Origin: Vibrio pomeroyi
GTDB lineage: Bacteria > Pseudomonadota > Gammaproteobacteria > Enterobacterales > Vibrionaceae
Reading direction: 5' to 3'
Assembly: GCA_041879425.1 (NCBI GenBank)
Contig: CP090854.1
Coordinates: forward strand, 2,418,001-2,482,000
Length of the DNA: 64,000 nt
The notes under the pieces were generated by a model. The model was not told the origin of the DNA and did not search any database. It saw nothing but the letters and a program-made list of their open reading frames with translations. Below, in pieces: positions 11,240 through 21,748 of this stretch. The position numbers and the translations under genes were made by a program. Numbering within the stretch: position 1 is the stretch's first letter; every line of letters begins with the position of its first letter.

Positions 11240-11461
11240 ATGGCTACAGGTACAGTAAAATGGTTTAACAATGCCAAAGGGTTTGGCTTTATTTGTCCAG
11301 AAGGTGAAGACGGCGATATTTTCGCGCACTACTCCACAATACAAATGGAAGGTTATCGAACCTTAAAGGCTGGTCAGCAGGTCGACTATGAAGTAGAAAG
11401 TGGACCTAAAGGCTCGCACGCTAGCTCTGTTGTTCCTGTAGAAGGCAGCGCCGCAAAATAG
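11240..11461 (+). CDS. cspD: Cold shock-like protein CspD
   Basis: A single cold-shock domain of 73 residues. It contains GTVKWFNNAKGFGFICPEG (RNP1 region), DIFAHYSTIQMEGYRTLKAG (RNP2 and following), and ends close to the E. coli CspD form. In E. coli CspD is induced in stationary phase and inhibits replication by binding single-stranded DNA. I start at the second ATG (11240) because GAGGG then sits at normal spacing; the ATG at 11231 would abut it. It is divergent from clpS, as in enterics. Confidence 0.93.
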   Translation: MATGTVKWFNNAKGFGFICPEGEDGDIFAHYSTIQMEGYRTLKAGQQVDYEVESGPKGSHASSVVPVEGSAAK

Positions 11462-11528
11462 GCGAATGCCAACTCATGTTGACCTCCATATGTCGTAATT
11501 AACGGCTGACAGGTAAACAGAATATTGA

Positions 11529-11576
11529 AACCGCTCATTTAATACCTGTAATACAGGATTACGTGAGCGGTTTTTT
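11529..11576 (+). terminator. Terminator of cspD
   Basis: AACCGCTCA pairs with TGAGCGGTT and is followed by a T-run. The loop holds a second small hairpin, CCTGT AAT ACAGG. Confidence 0.8.
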
Positions 11577-11663
11577 CGTTTTGAGAGTTCTAAGATTGCC
11601 CACTAAACAATGAGTTCGAGGATGTGTTCCTATTAAGTTAGGTCTTAGGCGGATAACAAAAGA

Positions 11664-11700
11664 ACAAAAAAAGACGCTTTAACATTATCGTTAAAGCGTC
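11664..11700 (-). terminator. Terminator of icd
   Basis: Perfect 10-bp stem GACGCTTTAA / TTAAAGCGTC with an 8-base loop. The A-run at 11664-11672 is a T-run on the minus strand, about 95 bases behind the icd stop. Confidence 0.75.
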
Positions 11701-11792
11701 TCTCGTTTTGACTTTATCTATTACTTAGCCATCCGACTAAAGCAATTCGTTAACAAATCACTTTCTTGACTTACTAACGATGAGTCCCATCA

Positions 11793-14338
<2,546 letters not shown>

Positions 14339-15067
14339 ATGTCTACTCGCTCACGCAGCGCATCTCGTTCAGACAAACCGGCTCGTTCTGGCGCCACATT
14401 AAAACAAAGCGGCAACAGACAAGGCCGAAACGGTGGTAAAAATAACACTGGTAATTCGCATAAGAAATCGCACTCAAGTAAACACAGATACAAAGCGAAA
14501 CCTGCGAACGCAAAACCTAAAATTGCACTCGAAGATCGCAAGGTTATTTTGTTCAACAAGCCATTCGATACCTTAAGCCAATTCACTGATGGAGAAGGCA
14601 GAAAAACACTGGCTGATTTTATTCCAGTTAAAGATGTTTATGCCGCGGGCCGACTTGATCGTGACAGCGAAGGGTTATTGGTCTTGACCAACGATGGCAT
14701 ATTTCAAGCTAAGCTGACTCAGCCGAACTCAAAATCATCGAAGACTTACTGGGTGCAGGTTGAAGGTGCACCTTCTGAGGAAGATTTAGATAAATTGAGA
14801 AAAGGTGTCGAACTAAAAGACGGCATGACGCTGCCCGCAGAAGTGGAAGTCATGTCCGAGCCTACTGTTTGGGAAAGAACCCCTCCAGTAAGGTTTAGAG
14901 CTGCGATACCAACAACCTGGTTAGCGATTACTATCATCGAAGGACGTAACCGTCAGGTTAGACGCATGACAGCAAATATCGGCTTCCCTACCCTGCGCCT
15001 TATTCGCTATTCAATGGGAGACATGAACGTAGGTCAGCTTCAGCCTGGTGAGTGGAAAGAGATTTAA
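14339..15067 (+). CDS. rluE: 23S rRNA pseudouridine(2457) synthase RluE
   Basis: RsuA-family pseudouridine synthase. Residues 1-60 are a basic, Ser/Lys/Asn-rich and probably disordered extension. The catalytic domain begins at [20 protein letters not shown]; the catalytic aspartate lies in [18 protein letters not shown]. The closing block [20 protein letters not shown] matches E. coli RluE better than RluB or RsuA, and no S4 domain is present. Its place beside icd supports RluE. It is followed by a strong terminator. Confidence 0.92.
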   Translation: MSTRSRSASRSDKPARSGATLKQSGNRQGRNGGKNNTGNSHKKSHSSKHRYKAKPANAKPKIALEDRKVILFNKPFDTLSQFTDGEGRKTLADFIPVKDVYAAGRLDRDSEGLLVLTNDGIFQAKLTQPNSKSSKTYWVQVEGAPSEEDLDKLRKGVELKDGMTLPAEVEVMSEPTVWERTPPVRFRAAIPTTWLAITIIEGRNRQVRRMTANIGFPTLRLIRYSMGDMNVGQLQPGEWKEI

Positions 15068-15090
15068 AGTCTAAATACCGAGAATATAAA

Positions 15091-15120
15091 AATGGCCGCT
15101 AGTTTGAGCGGCCATTTTTA
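15091..15120 (+). terminator. Terminator of rluE
   Basis: AATGGCCGCT, loop AGTTTG, AGCGGCCATT followed by a T-run. Confidence 0.8.
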
Positions 15121-15143
15121 TATGCGTTGACAAATATCAGACA

Positions 15144-15172
15144 CAAAAAAGCCAGTCATAAGACTGGCTTTT
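15144..15172 (-). terminator. Terminator of the porin gene
   Basis: AAAAGCCAGTC pairs with GACTGGCTTTT, with a run of A on the left that is a T-run for the leftward porin gene. Confidence 0.8.
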
Positions 15173-15201
15173 ACAGCGTTACTTAACTAAGAGTTAGACT
15201 A

Positions 15202-16203
15202 TTAGAAGTAGTAGTAAGCAGCTGCGAATACGTGAGTTTCTTCATCAACGTTAGAGAAACCAGAGTCTAGCTCTTGTTTGATATCGATACCCATGTCTAC
15301 TTTGTCGCTTAGAGTGTACATAGCAGCAACGTTCATGTAAGACTGGTCGATGTCAGAAGCAACGTTAGATTCTGTTGTGTTCGTTGCGTAACCAGCAGCA
15401 AGAGTAAGCTGTTCAGTTAGAGCGTAACCAGCAGAAGCATAGAAGCCTGTTAGTTTAAGGTCAGTTGTATTGTCTTCAACACCAACTTTACCGTCATCGA
15501 TCCAAGCGTTAAGACCTAGTTTTAGTTTGTCTAGAGTTACGTTACCAGAAACAGTAGTTACTGTGTAATCAGAATCTTCGCGCGCTTCGTAACCAGCGTA
15601 GATGTTGAACATCTCTTGCTCTACACCAATGTAACCATTGTAGCCGATTTCGCCTTTATCACGGTTGTCGTCTGTATCGAAAACAGAGATACCGTAAGCG
15701 ATACCTGAAGTAGCACCTTGGAATTTAGCTACATTGAAGCCATCAGAAGCATCACCAGCTGAAGCACCAAATTCGTAAGTGAAGTCACCAGCGCCGTCTA
15801 CTTTATCTAGAGCAGTATCGTTTTCCCAACCTAGAGAGATAACACCTGCGTCAGTAGTAAAACCTAACCATGCTTTATCTACGTCTGTATTTGGGCCAGA
15901 TTGGATGTCAACTTTTTGCTCATCTGAGCTGTAGTTTAGCTCTAGGTCTGTTTCAAAGTAACCAACCCAACGGTTGTTTTTGTAGCTAATAGCAAGAGTT
16001 AGAGCTGTAGCCCAATCATCGTAGAATGCTTTAGTACCAGTGTCGTAGTAACCACCAACACCCCATGCACCAGATACAGAAAACTGATCTTTATGCATGT
16101 CATCAAATTCAAAAACTGGCTTAGAGTTTTGAGAACTTGTTTCAACTGCGAATGCAGAAGTTGATACCGCTGCGATAGCTAGCGCTAATAGAGTCTTTTT
16201 CAT
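15202..16203 (-). CDS. Outer-membrane porin, Gram-negative general porin type
   Basis: A 333-residue outer-membrane barrel with signal peptide MKKTLLALAIAAVSTSAFA. The mature part alternates hydrophobic and polar residues, is acidic (Asp/Glu-rich loops such as DNRDKGEIG), contains few cysteines, and ends in the barrel signal AAAYYYF with C-terminal Phe. It resembles the Vibrio/Photobacterium OmpL-like trimeric porins; I cannot name the subtype. The codons are strongly biased, as in highly expressed genes. It has a long AT-rich upstream region (16204-16681), which suggests regulation by envelope or osmolarity regulators (inference). Confidence 0.85.
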   Translation of the reverse strand: MKKTLLALAIAAVSTSAFAVETSSQNSKPVFEFDDMHKDQFSVSGAWGVGGYYDTGTKAFYDDWATALTLAISYKNNRWVGYFETDLELNYSSDEQKVDIQSGPNTDVDKAWLGFTTDAGVISLGWENDTALDKVDGAGDFTYEFGASAGDASDGFNVAKFQGATSGIAYGISVFDTDDNRDKGEIGYNGYIGVEQEMFNIYAGYEAREDSDYTVTTVSGNVTLDKLKLGLNAWIDDGKVGVEDNTTDLKLTGFYASAGYALTEQLTLAAGYATNTTESNVASDIDQSYMNVAAMYTLSDKVDMGIDIKQELDSGFSNVDEETHVFAAAYYYF

Positions 16204-16717
16204 AATAAATCCACTGCCTTTTCTAAGAATGGGAGATCCTTGCCCGGTTCCCTTTTATTTTTTATGACTGGTCATTACCACTCTTTGTTGGTTAATCACC
16301 GTCACTAAATTTCGAGGTCTAGATTGCAAAAGATTATCCTGCGTGTCAAATAAACTAAAAACAAACCTAAAAAAAACACAAACCAATCAAAATCAATAAC
16401 TTACATTTTTTTTCATTGTTTTACGAGCAAGTTATCCTTAGTTTTATCAGGAAATATAATAATCCAAAAAAAGAACAAAACAGAATTAAAAACCACAAAC
16501 AATCTACAAAATGACCAAAAAGCAGAACTTAACACCTACAAGCCAGTCTTTTTTAATATTTATATTTCACAAGATAAATAAAATCGTTAAGTTCCTGATG
16601 GTTCAGTTTTTTTTTGTGAACAAGATCTACCTTTAGTTCAAAAGCAAGCTATTTCACGGTAAATGTACCGACTAGTGATATGTGCTACTATCCTCGCTCC
16701 GTTACGTAGGTCACAGT
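16204..16717. other. Long AT-rich region upstream of porin and dinG
   Basis: About 510 bases without a gene. Between roughly 16340 and 16560 the plus strand is very A-rich and nearly free of G. Close to the porin start the minus strand has a weak hairpin (GGGA ... TCCC, about 16228-16249) in the 5' leader. This region must hold the divergent porin and dinG promoters. No LexA box is visible. Confidence 0.45.
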
Positions 16718-18793
16718 ATGCTAACTACTAAAATTCAAAATTCTATTCGCACCAGTTATCAAAACCTCCAAGATCAGTTGGACAACTTTGTACCTAGACG
16801 TGCTCAAAATTACCTTGTTGCAGAAATCGCGAAGACACTTTGTGGTCAATACCACAAAAGTAATCGCATGATTGTTGCTGAAGCAGGAACGGGGATTGGT
16901 AAATCACTTGCTTATTTAATGGCGACGATTCCTGTTGCAGTGCTCAACAATCGAAAAATCGTCATTTCAACGGCGACAGTTGCACTTCAAGAACAACTCG
17001 TAAATAAAGATCTCCCTCTATATAGAAGACTTACAGATAGAGAGTTCTCTTTTATACTCGCCAAAGGTAGACAACGTTATTGCTGTGCCGAAAAGCTAGC
17101 CGCTGCTTGTGGGGTTGATGGTGGTCAGATGGCTATGTTCGAATCCAAGCCAAAGCAAAAGGACATCGAACAATTGCAAACCATGTACCGTAGCTTGACT
17201 CAAGGTAAATGGGATGGCGACCGTGACTCATGGCCGAAACCAATCGACAACATGATTTGGCAAATGATTGTCAGTGATAAACACAGCTGTAATAACAGCA
17301 TGCCTACTCATAGAGACTGTCCTTTCCAAAAAGCACGCTCAGAGCTAGATAAAGCAGATGTGATTATTGCTAATCACAGCTTGGTGATGGCAGACGCTGA
17401 CTTAGGTGGCGGTGTGATACTACCTGAGCCAGAGAACAGCATCTATATATTCGATGAGGCTCACCACTTACCACACGTAGCGAGAGATCACTCGTCTGCG
17501 GCGGCAAGCTTAAAAGGTGCCGCTTCATGGTTAGAGCGTTTGAATCAATCCATCACCAAGCTTTCGGGCTTGGCGGATGAAAAGCGAGTGGGTCGATTCA
17601 GGAATGAATTGCAGGATTCTGTACAACAACTGATTCCGACTCTGACTCAACTAAGCAAGCAGTTTGACGCCAGCCATTTTGAAGATGGGTTGTACCGTTT
17701 TGAACACGGTGACTTACCAGAATGGTTAGAGAACGAATCTAAAGACCTCAAACAATTGAGTCAAAAAGCGAGTCAAGCTGTCGCTAAGATTGCAGACCTT
17801 ATTGCTGAGCGTGTTAAAGATGGAGAGCTTTCAGCGAAGTTAGCCGAGCCTGCGCTTGCTGAAATCGGCTTCTATATACAAAGAACGGAAAACCTAGCAC
17901 AAGTTTGGCGCTTAATGGCCGAACCTAAACGCGAAAAAGGCGCGCCTTTAGCTCGCTGGCTTGAACTCAATAAAGAAAGTGAAGGCGATTTCGTCGTGAA
18001 TGTTTCACCACTCGAAGTTGGTTGGCAGCTTGACCAACAGATTTGGAGCCGTTGTGTCGGTGCAGTGCTTGTTTCTGCGACCATGAGAGCACTCAACTCG
18101 TTCAGCTTTTTCTGTCACCAAGCGGGGATCAGTCAAAAAGAAGACGATGGCGTGCAATTTCTGGCTTTGGCATCACCATTTGATTATCAAAATCAAGCGG
18201 AGCTGATTGTTCCAGCCATGAAATACGAACCGCAAGCGCCTCAGTTTACCGAATATCTTATTGAAATTTTGCCTAAGGTAATAGAAGACAACAAAGCTAA
18301 TCTCGTTCTATTCTCTTCTTACTGGCAAATGAATAAAGTTGCAGAAGCTTTGGCAACAGGTTTCGTTAAAAAGTCATGGGCTTTGCAGGTTCAAGGGGAT
18401 ACATCACGCACCGAAATCCTAAAAAAACATAAAAAGCTCATAGACCAAGGTAAAACAAGCGTTCTTTTTGGAACTGGCAGCTTTTCAGAAGGTCTTGATC
18501 TACCAGGAGAGCTTCTTGAAAACCTGGTTATTACCAAGATTCCTTTTGGCGTGCCTACGTCACCTGTAGAACAAGCACATTCAGAATATATTGAATCACG
18601 TGGCGGTAATCCTTTTATGCAGATTACGGTTCCAGAAGCGAGTAAAAAGCTTATTCAATCTGTCGGTCGACTACTGCGTAAAGAACGAGATTCTGGTAAA
18701 GTCACGATCCTTGATAGACGCATAGTCACGAAGCGATACGGGAAGTCCCTACTCGACTCACTACCGCCTTTTAAAAGAACAATAAAATACTAA
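16718..18793 (+). CDS. dinG: ATP-dependent DNA helicase DinG
   Basis: XPD-like superfamily 2 helicase, 5'-3', that unwinds R-loops and recombination intermediates. Walker A is EAGTGIGKSLAYL (about 55-67) and the DEAH box IFDEAHHLPH (about 245). Cysteines in RQRYCCAEKLAAACG and SCNNSMPTHRDCPF likely bind the iron-sulphur cluster. Motif VI is QSVGRLLRKERD near the C-terminus. Start: ATG 16718 (MLTTKIQNSI) aligns with the E. coli start; an in-frame GTG at 16682 is less likely. The length, 691 residues, compares with 716 in E. coli. E. coli dinG is SOS-controlled; I see no LexA box here. Confidence 0.94.
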   Translation: MLTTKIQNSIRTSYQNLQDQLDNFVPRRAQNYLVAEIAKTLCGQYHKSNRMIVAEAGTGIGKSLAYLMATIPVAVLNNRKIVISTATVALQEQLVNKDLPLYRRLTDREFSFILAKGRQRYCCAEKLAAACGVDGGQMAMFESKPKQKDIEQLQTMYRSLTQGKWDGDRDSWPKPIDNMIWQMIVSDKHSCNNSMPTHRDCPFQKARSELDKADVIIANHSLVMADADLGGGVILPEPENSIYIFDEAHHLPHVARDHSSAAASLKGAASWLERLNQSITKLSGLADEKRVGRFRNELQDSVQQLIPTLTQLSKQFDASHFEDGLYRFEHGDLPEWLENESKDLKQLSQKASQAVAKIADLIAERVKDGELSAKLAEPALAEIGFYIQRTENLAQVWRLMAEPKREKGAPLARWLELNKESEGDFVVNVSPLEVGWQLDQQIWSRCVGAVLVSATMRALNSFSFFCHQAGISQKEDDGVQFLALASPFDYQNQAELIVPAMKYEPQAPQFTEYLIEILPKVIEDNKANLVLFSSYWQMNKVAEALATGFVKKSWALQVQGDTSRTEILKKHKKLIDQGKTSVLFGTGSFSEGLDLPGELLENLVITKIPFGVPTSPVEQAHSEYIESRGGNPFMQITVPEASKKLIQSVGRLLRKERDSGKVTILDRRIVTKRYGKSLLDSLPPFKRTIKY

Positions 18794-18920
18794 TTTCCCT
18801 ACCCTTAAGGTAGTTATGGGCCAGTTATCGCTAGGCCCTGCATTCACAACCCAACATGATTAATCCATCGATTATTCGTGTGGCTGCCTCAACAGGCAAT
18901 AACGAGAACACTAGCTATTT

Positions 18921-19700
18921 ATGGAAATGATTGAGCCAACCATGTTGGTTATCCTCGCTCTGGTTGCATTTGCAGCGGGCTTTATTGATGCCGTCGCCGG
19001 TGGTGGTGGGATGTTAACCGTCCCAGCTTTGCTGTCGCTTGGTCTACCGCCACATATTGCGCTAGGGACGAACAAGCTCGCTGCAACATTTGCCTCATCG
19101 ACCGCGGCCTTTACTTACTATCGTAAAAAGCTATTTAAGCCCGAGTGTTGGATTAACGCATTCATAGCTACCTTGATAGGCGCGACTATTGGCACTTTAA
19201 CCGTTGATGCAATCAGCACGGAGTGGTTAGAGAAAGTACTACCATTAGTGATTCTTGCTGCGGCGATCTATACCATTTTTCACAAGACACCAAATGCCAA
19301 CCACAACGTGTCACCGAAACCTTGCCCTGTGCTTAAGAAAAAGCAAAAGTACCAAGGTTTCATTCTTGGCTTTTATGATGGCGTTGCAGGTCCGGGAACT
19401 GGTGCATTTTGGACAGTAAGTTCTATGGCGCTTTACCGCCTAAATATCTTGCTTGCTTCAGGCCTGTCCAAAGCTATGAACTTTACCAGTAACTTCACTT
19501 CTTTAGTGACCTTTGCAATTCTTGGTCATATTGATTGGGTTCTTGGTTTAACCATGGGTGTTTGCTTAATGGCTGGAGCATTTGTAGGTGCACATTCTGC
19601 AATTCGTTTTGGTGCGACGTTTATACGACCTGTGTTTGTGACTGTGGTTAGCGTGCTTGCAATAAAACTGGCTTATGAAGCGTGGTTTGTGAACTTATAG
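18921..19700 (+). CDS. yfcA: TSUP/TauE-SafE family membrane transporter YfcA
   Basis: Inner-membrane protein of 259 residues with about eight hydrophobic helices. The repeat signatures AGFIDAVAGGGGMLTVPALL (about 19-38) and GFYDGVAGPGTGAFW (about 150-164) are typical of the sulfite/sulfonate exporter-like TSUP family, and the sequence follows E. coli YfcA. The substrate is unknown. It starts 127 bases after dinG and is followed within 23 bases by priC, so yfcA-priC-ybaM are probably cotranscribed. Confidence 0.85.
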   Translation: MEMIEPTMLVILALVAFAAGFIDAVAGGGGMLTVPALLSLGLPPHIALGTNKLAATFASSTAAFTYYRKKLFKPECWINAFIATLIGATIGTLTVDAISTEWLEKVLPLVILAAAIYTIFHKTPNANHNVSPKPCPVLKKKQKYQGFILGFYDGVAGPGTGAFWTVSSMALYRLNILLASGLSKAMNFTSNFTSLVTFAILGHIDWVLGLTMGVCLMAGAFVGAHSAIRFGATFIRPVFVTVVSVLAIKLAYEAWFVNL

Positions 19701-19723
19701 CCACCAGTAAACGGGAAGCAAAA

Positions 19724-20272
19724 ATGAATCAGTTTTCAAAGCTCAAAAGTGTTATCGATACCTTGATTGGCCATTGCTCTCAGGTCGATAAGTCTCGTGG
19801 CGCTTATCATCAAGCACTGTTTGATAGAGCCTTGTTTAAGTGTGGCGCTTCGACACTTCTTCCCTATGCCCTTGAAACTCAGGCGACTTATAACACAATT
19901 ATTCGTGAACAGAGCACCAATCAGCTCACTTCATCACGAGCAAATTATCTGACTGAAAGGCTAACCAACCAGATTGCAGCGATTCAGCGAGAGTTAGCCA
20001 ACCACGATTTGCGCCTAGATAGGAAAAGTAAATCAGGGAAAACCTTAAACGACTTGTACAACGAACTCGCACAACACCAAGATTGGCAAAAGCGGCTCGT
20101 CGATTTAGTTCAAACACGAAAGTTAGCGTTTGATTCTGCGCCACGCCACCATAAGAAAAAAGCGGAAGAGGCTTGGCAACTCGCAAAAGAACGATTGGAA
20201 CGCTGTGAGGACTCAATGAAGAACATTGAGAGATTGATTAACTTAGAGAACCCTAAGCGAAATGAGCACTGA
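19724..20272 (+). CDS. priC: Primosomal replication protein N'' (PriC)
   Basis: Replication restart factor that loads DnaB at stalled forks with gaps. It has 182 residues, is highly charged and helical. The stretch HQDWQKRLVDLVQTRK matches E. coli PriC HQDFERRLREMVAERR, and the C-terminal helix ERLERCEDSMKNIERLINL also aligns. Start: ATG 19724 with GGGAAG upstream; the open frame extends into yfcA but without a better start. The last 11 bases overlap the start of ybaM, which also follows priC in E. coli. Confidence 0.82.
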   Translation: MNQFSKLKSVIDTLIGHCSQVDKSRGAYHQALFDRALFKCGASTLLPYALETQATYNTIIREQSTNQLTSSRANYLTERLTNQIAAIQRELANHDLRLDRKSKSGKTLNDLYNELAQHQDWQKRLVDLVQTRKLAFDSAPRHHKKKAEEAWQLAKERLERCEDSMKNIERLINLENPKRNEH

Positions 20273-20432
20273 TAACACATCATCACCACTGGATAACGCA
20301 CCTGAAGAAGTTAAGTTAGCTGTCGACCTTATCTACTTACTCGAAAGCAACGAGATCGACCCAAAGGTTGCGTTAGAAGCAATTAAGATTGTCCAGCAAG
20401 ATTTACAAGCCAAACTAGCATCTAGCATCTAG
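20262..20432 (+). CDS. ybaM: YbaM/RsmS family small protein (DUF2496)
   Basis: A 56-codon gene overlapping the end of priC by 11 bases in another frame. The product starts [20 protein letters not shown] and continues [20 protein letters not shown], matching E. coli YbaM ([20 protein letters not shown]), which also sits behind priC. The function is poorly known; the name RsmS comes from work on secondary-metabolite and virulence regulation in plant pathogens. The last codons (LASSI) and the TAG stop are made by the CTAGCAT/CTAGCAC tandem array, so the C-terminus depends on the repeat. Confidence 0.88.
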   Translation: [56 protein letters not shown]

Positions 20433-20484
20433 CACCTAGCACCTAGCACCTAGCACCTAGCACCTAGCACCTAGCACCTAGCAC
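20415..20484. repeat. Heptamer tandem array, CTAGCAT x 2 + CTAGCAC x 8
   Basis: Ten head-to-tail 7-base units that run from inside the 3' end of ybaM almost to the roxA ribosome binding site. Read in another phase the units are AGCATCT and AGCACCT, i.e. one base different from the CGCATCT unit at 7852. Confidence 0.95.
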
Positions 20485-20503
20485 AAAAATATACAGGATT
20501 CAC

Positions 20504-21637
20504 ATGTACCAACTTAGCTTTTCTATGCCCGAGTTTCTTGAAAACTACTGGCATAAAAAACCAACCATCTTAAAAGGTGGCTTCCAAAACTTCGTCGACC
20601 CAATTTCGCCGGAAGAACTTGCTGGTTTATCGATGGAAGAAGAAGTGGATTCTCGCTTTGTTTCTAACCTCGACAACAAATGGACAGCCGAACACGGCCC
20701 GTTTACTGAAGAGAAGTTTGGTGAACTCACTGAAACACATTGGCAATTGATCGTTCAAGCAGCAAACCATTGGCATCAAGGTGCAAATCAACTGACTGAA
20801 GCGTTCCAACAATTACCAAACTGGTTGTTCGACGATCTAATGATTTGCTACTCAGCACCGGAAGGCGGTGTTGGCCCTCATATTGATCAATACGATGTAT
20901 TCATTATTCAAGGCCAAGGTAAGCGTCAATGGAAAGTGGGCGCGAAAGATATTGGTCAATACAAAGAGACCGTACAAGCTTCCGCTCTACGCCAAATAGA
21001 AGGCTTTGATCCAATCATTGATGAAACTTTAGAGCCGGGCGATATTCTTTACATCCCACCAGGTTTTCCTCATGAAGGCACAACCTTAGAACCTTCAATG
21101 AGCTACTCTATTGGTTACCGTTCACCAAAAGAACAAGAGCTAATCAGCAACTTTGCGGATTTTGTACTGGCGCATGATATGGGTGACGTTCACCTGCATG
21201 ATCCTGAATTCAAATCTCAAAATAACTACGGCAAGATTCGTGCGTCTGATATGAATAACCTAACGGAGATGTTGATGTCAGCGCTTGAAGAGCCAGAAAC
21301 CATCAATGACTTCATGGGCTGCCTGCTAAGCCAATCACGCCACCAGCTTGATATCGTTGCGCCAGAGCCTCTATGGACTCAAGAAGAGATCGCTCAACAC
21401 TTGGAGTCAGAAGGTGAAATCCATCGAGTGTCAGGTTTAAAAGCACTGTACCACGAAAGCGAAAGCAACACAGCTTACATCAATGGTGAAGTGATTAAGG
21501 TTGATGAAGCGGACTCATCATTACTCAACACACTTTGCGATGAGACTGTAATCACTTCGGCTACTGCCCTATCTCCTTCAGGCGTAACGGTCGTAACTGA
21601 ATTAGTGAACAAAGGCTACTGGTTCATCGAAGAGTAA
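20504..21637 (+). CDS. roxA: Ribosomal protein uL16 3-hydroxylase (JmjC/cupin oxygenase)
   Basis: Fe(II)/2-oxoglutarate oxygenase (YcfD/RoxA) that hydroxylates an arginine of ribosomal protein L16. At 377 residues it is close to E. coli YcfD (373). The iron ligands are visible in GGVGPHIDQYDVFIIQG (HxD, about residue 125-130) and PPGFPHEGTTLEP (His, about 190). The N-terminal block FLENYWHKKPTILKGGFQNF and the winged-helix C-terminus ending NKGYWFIEE also fit. It starts directly after the CTAGCAC array with GGA in front of the ATG, so array length alters the distance to ybaM. Confidence 0.95.
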   Translation: MYQLSFSMPEFLENYWHKKPTILKGGFQNFVDPISPEELAGLSMEEEVDSRFVSNLDNKWTAEHGPFTEEKFGELTETHWQLIVQAANHWHQGANQLTEAFQQLPNWLFDDLMICYSAPEGGVGPHIDQYDVFIIQGQGKRQWKVGAKDIGQYKETVQASALRQIEGFDPIIDETLEPGDILYIPPGFPHEGTTLEPSMSYSIGYRSPKEQELISNFADFVLAHDMGDVHLHDPEFKSQNNYGKIRASDMNNLTEMLMSALEEPETINDFMGCLLSQSRHQLDIVAPEPLWTQEEIAQHLESEGEIHRVSGLKALYHESESNTAYINGEVIKVDEADSSLLNTLCDETVITSATALSPSGVTVVTELVNKGYWFIEE

Positions 21638-21682
21638 GCAGTACCAACCGCTCATTGTTTGTCAGCTTTCGAAGCAAGATAT

Positions 21683-21719
21683 AAAAAGGGACAAATGAAG
21701 ATTTCATTTGTCCCTTTTT
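21683..21719. terminator. Terminator between roxA and the MCP gene
   Basis: A 17-bp perfect stem beginning AAAAAGGGACAAATGAA with a 3-base loop, with A/T runs on both sides, serving the convergent genes. It shares the AAAAGGGACA arm with the emrD terminator at 25658. Confidence 0.85.
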
Positions 21720-21748
21720 CAATTCTAGAATTTGGTAAGTTTTAATCA

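Noticed and set aside
16560..16717. LexA box in front of dinG
   Set aside because: E. coli dinG is SOS-controlled, so I looked for CTGT-N8-ACAG; none is present in the upstream region.
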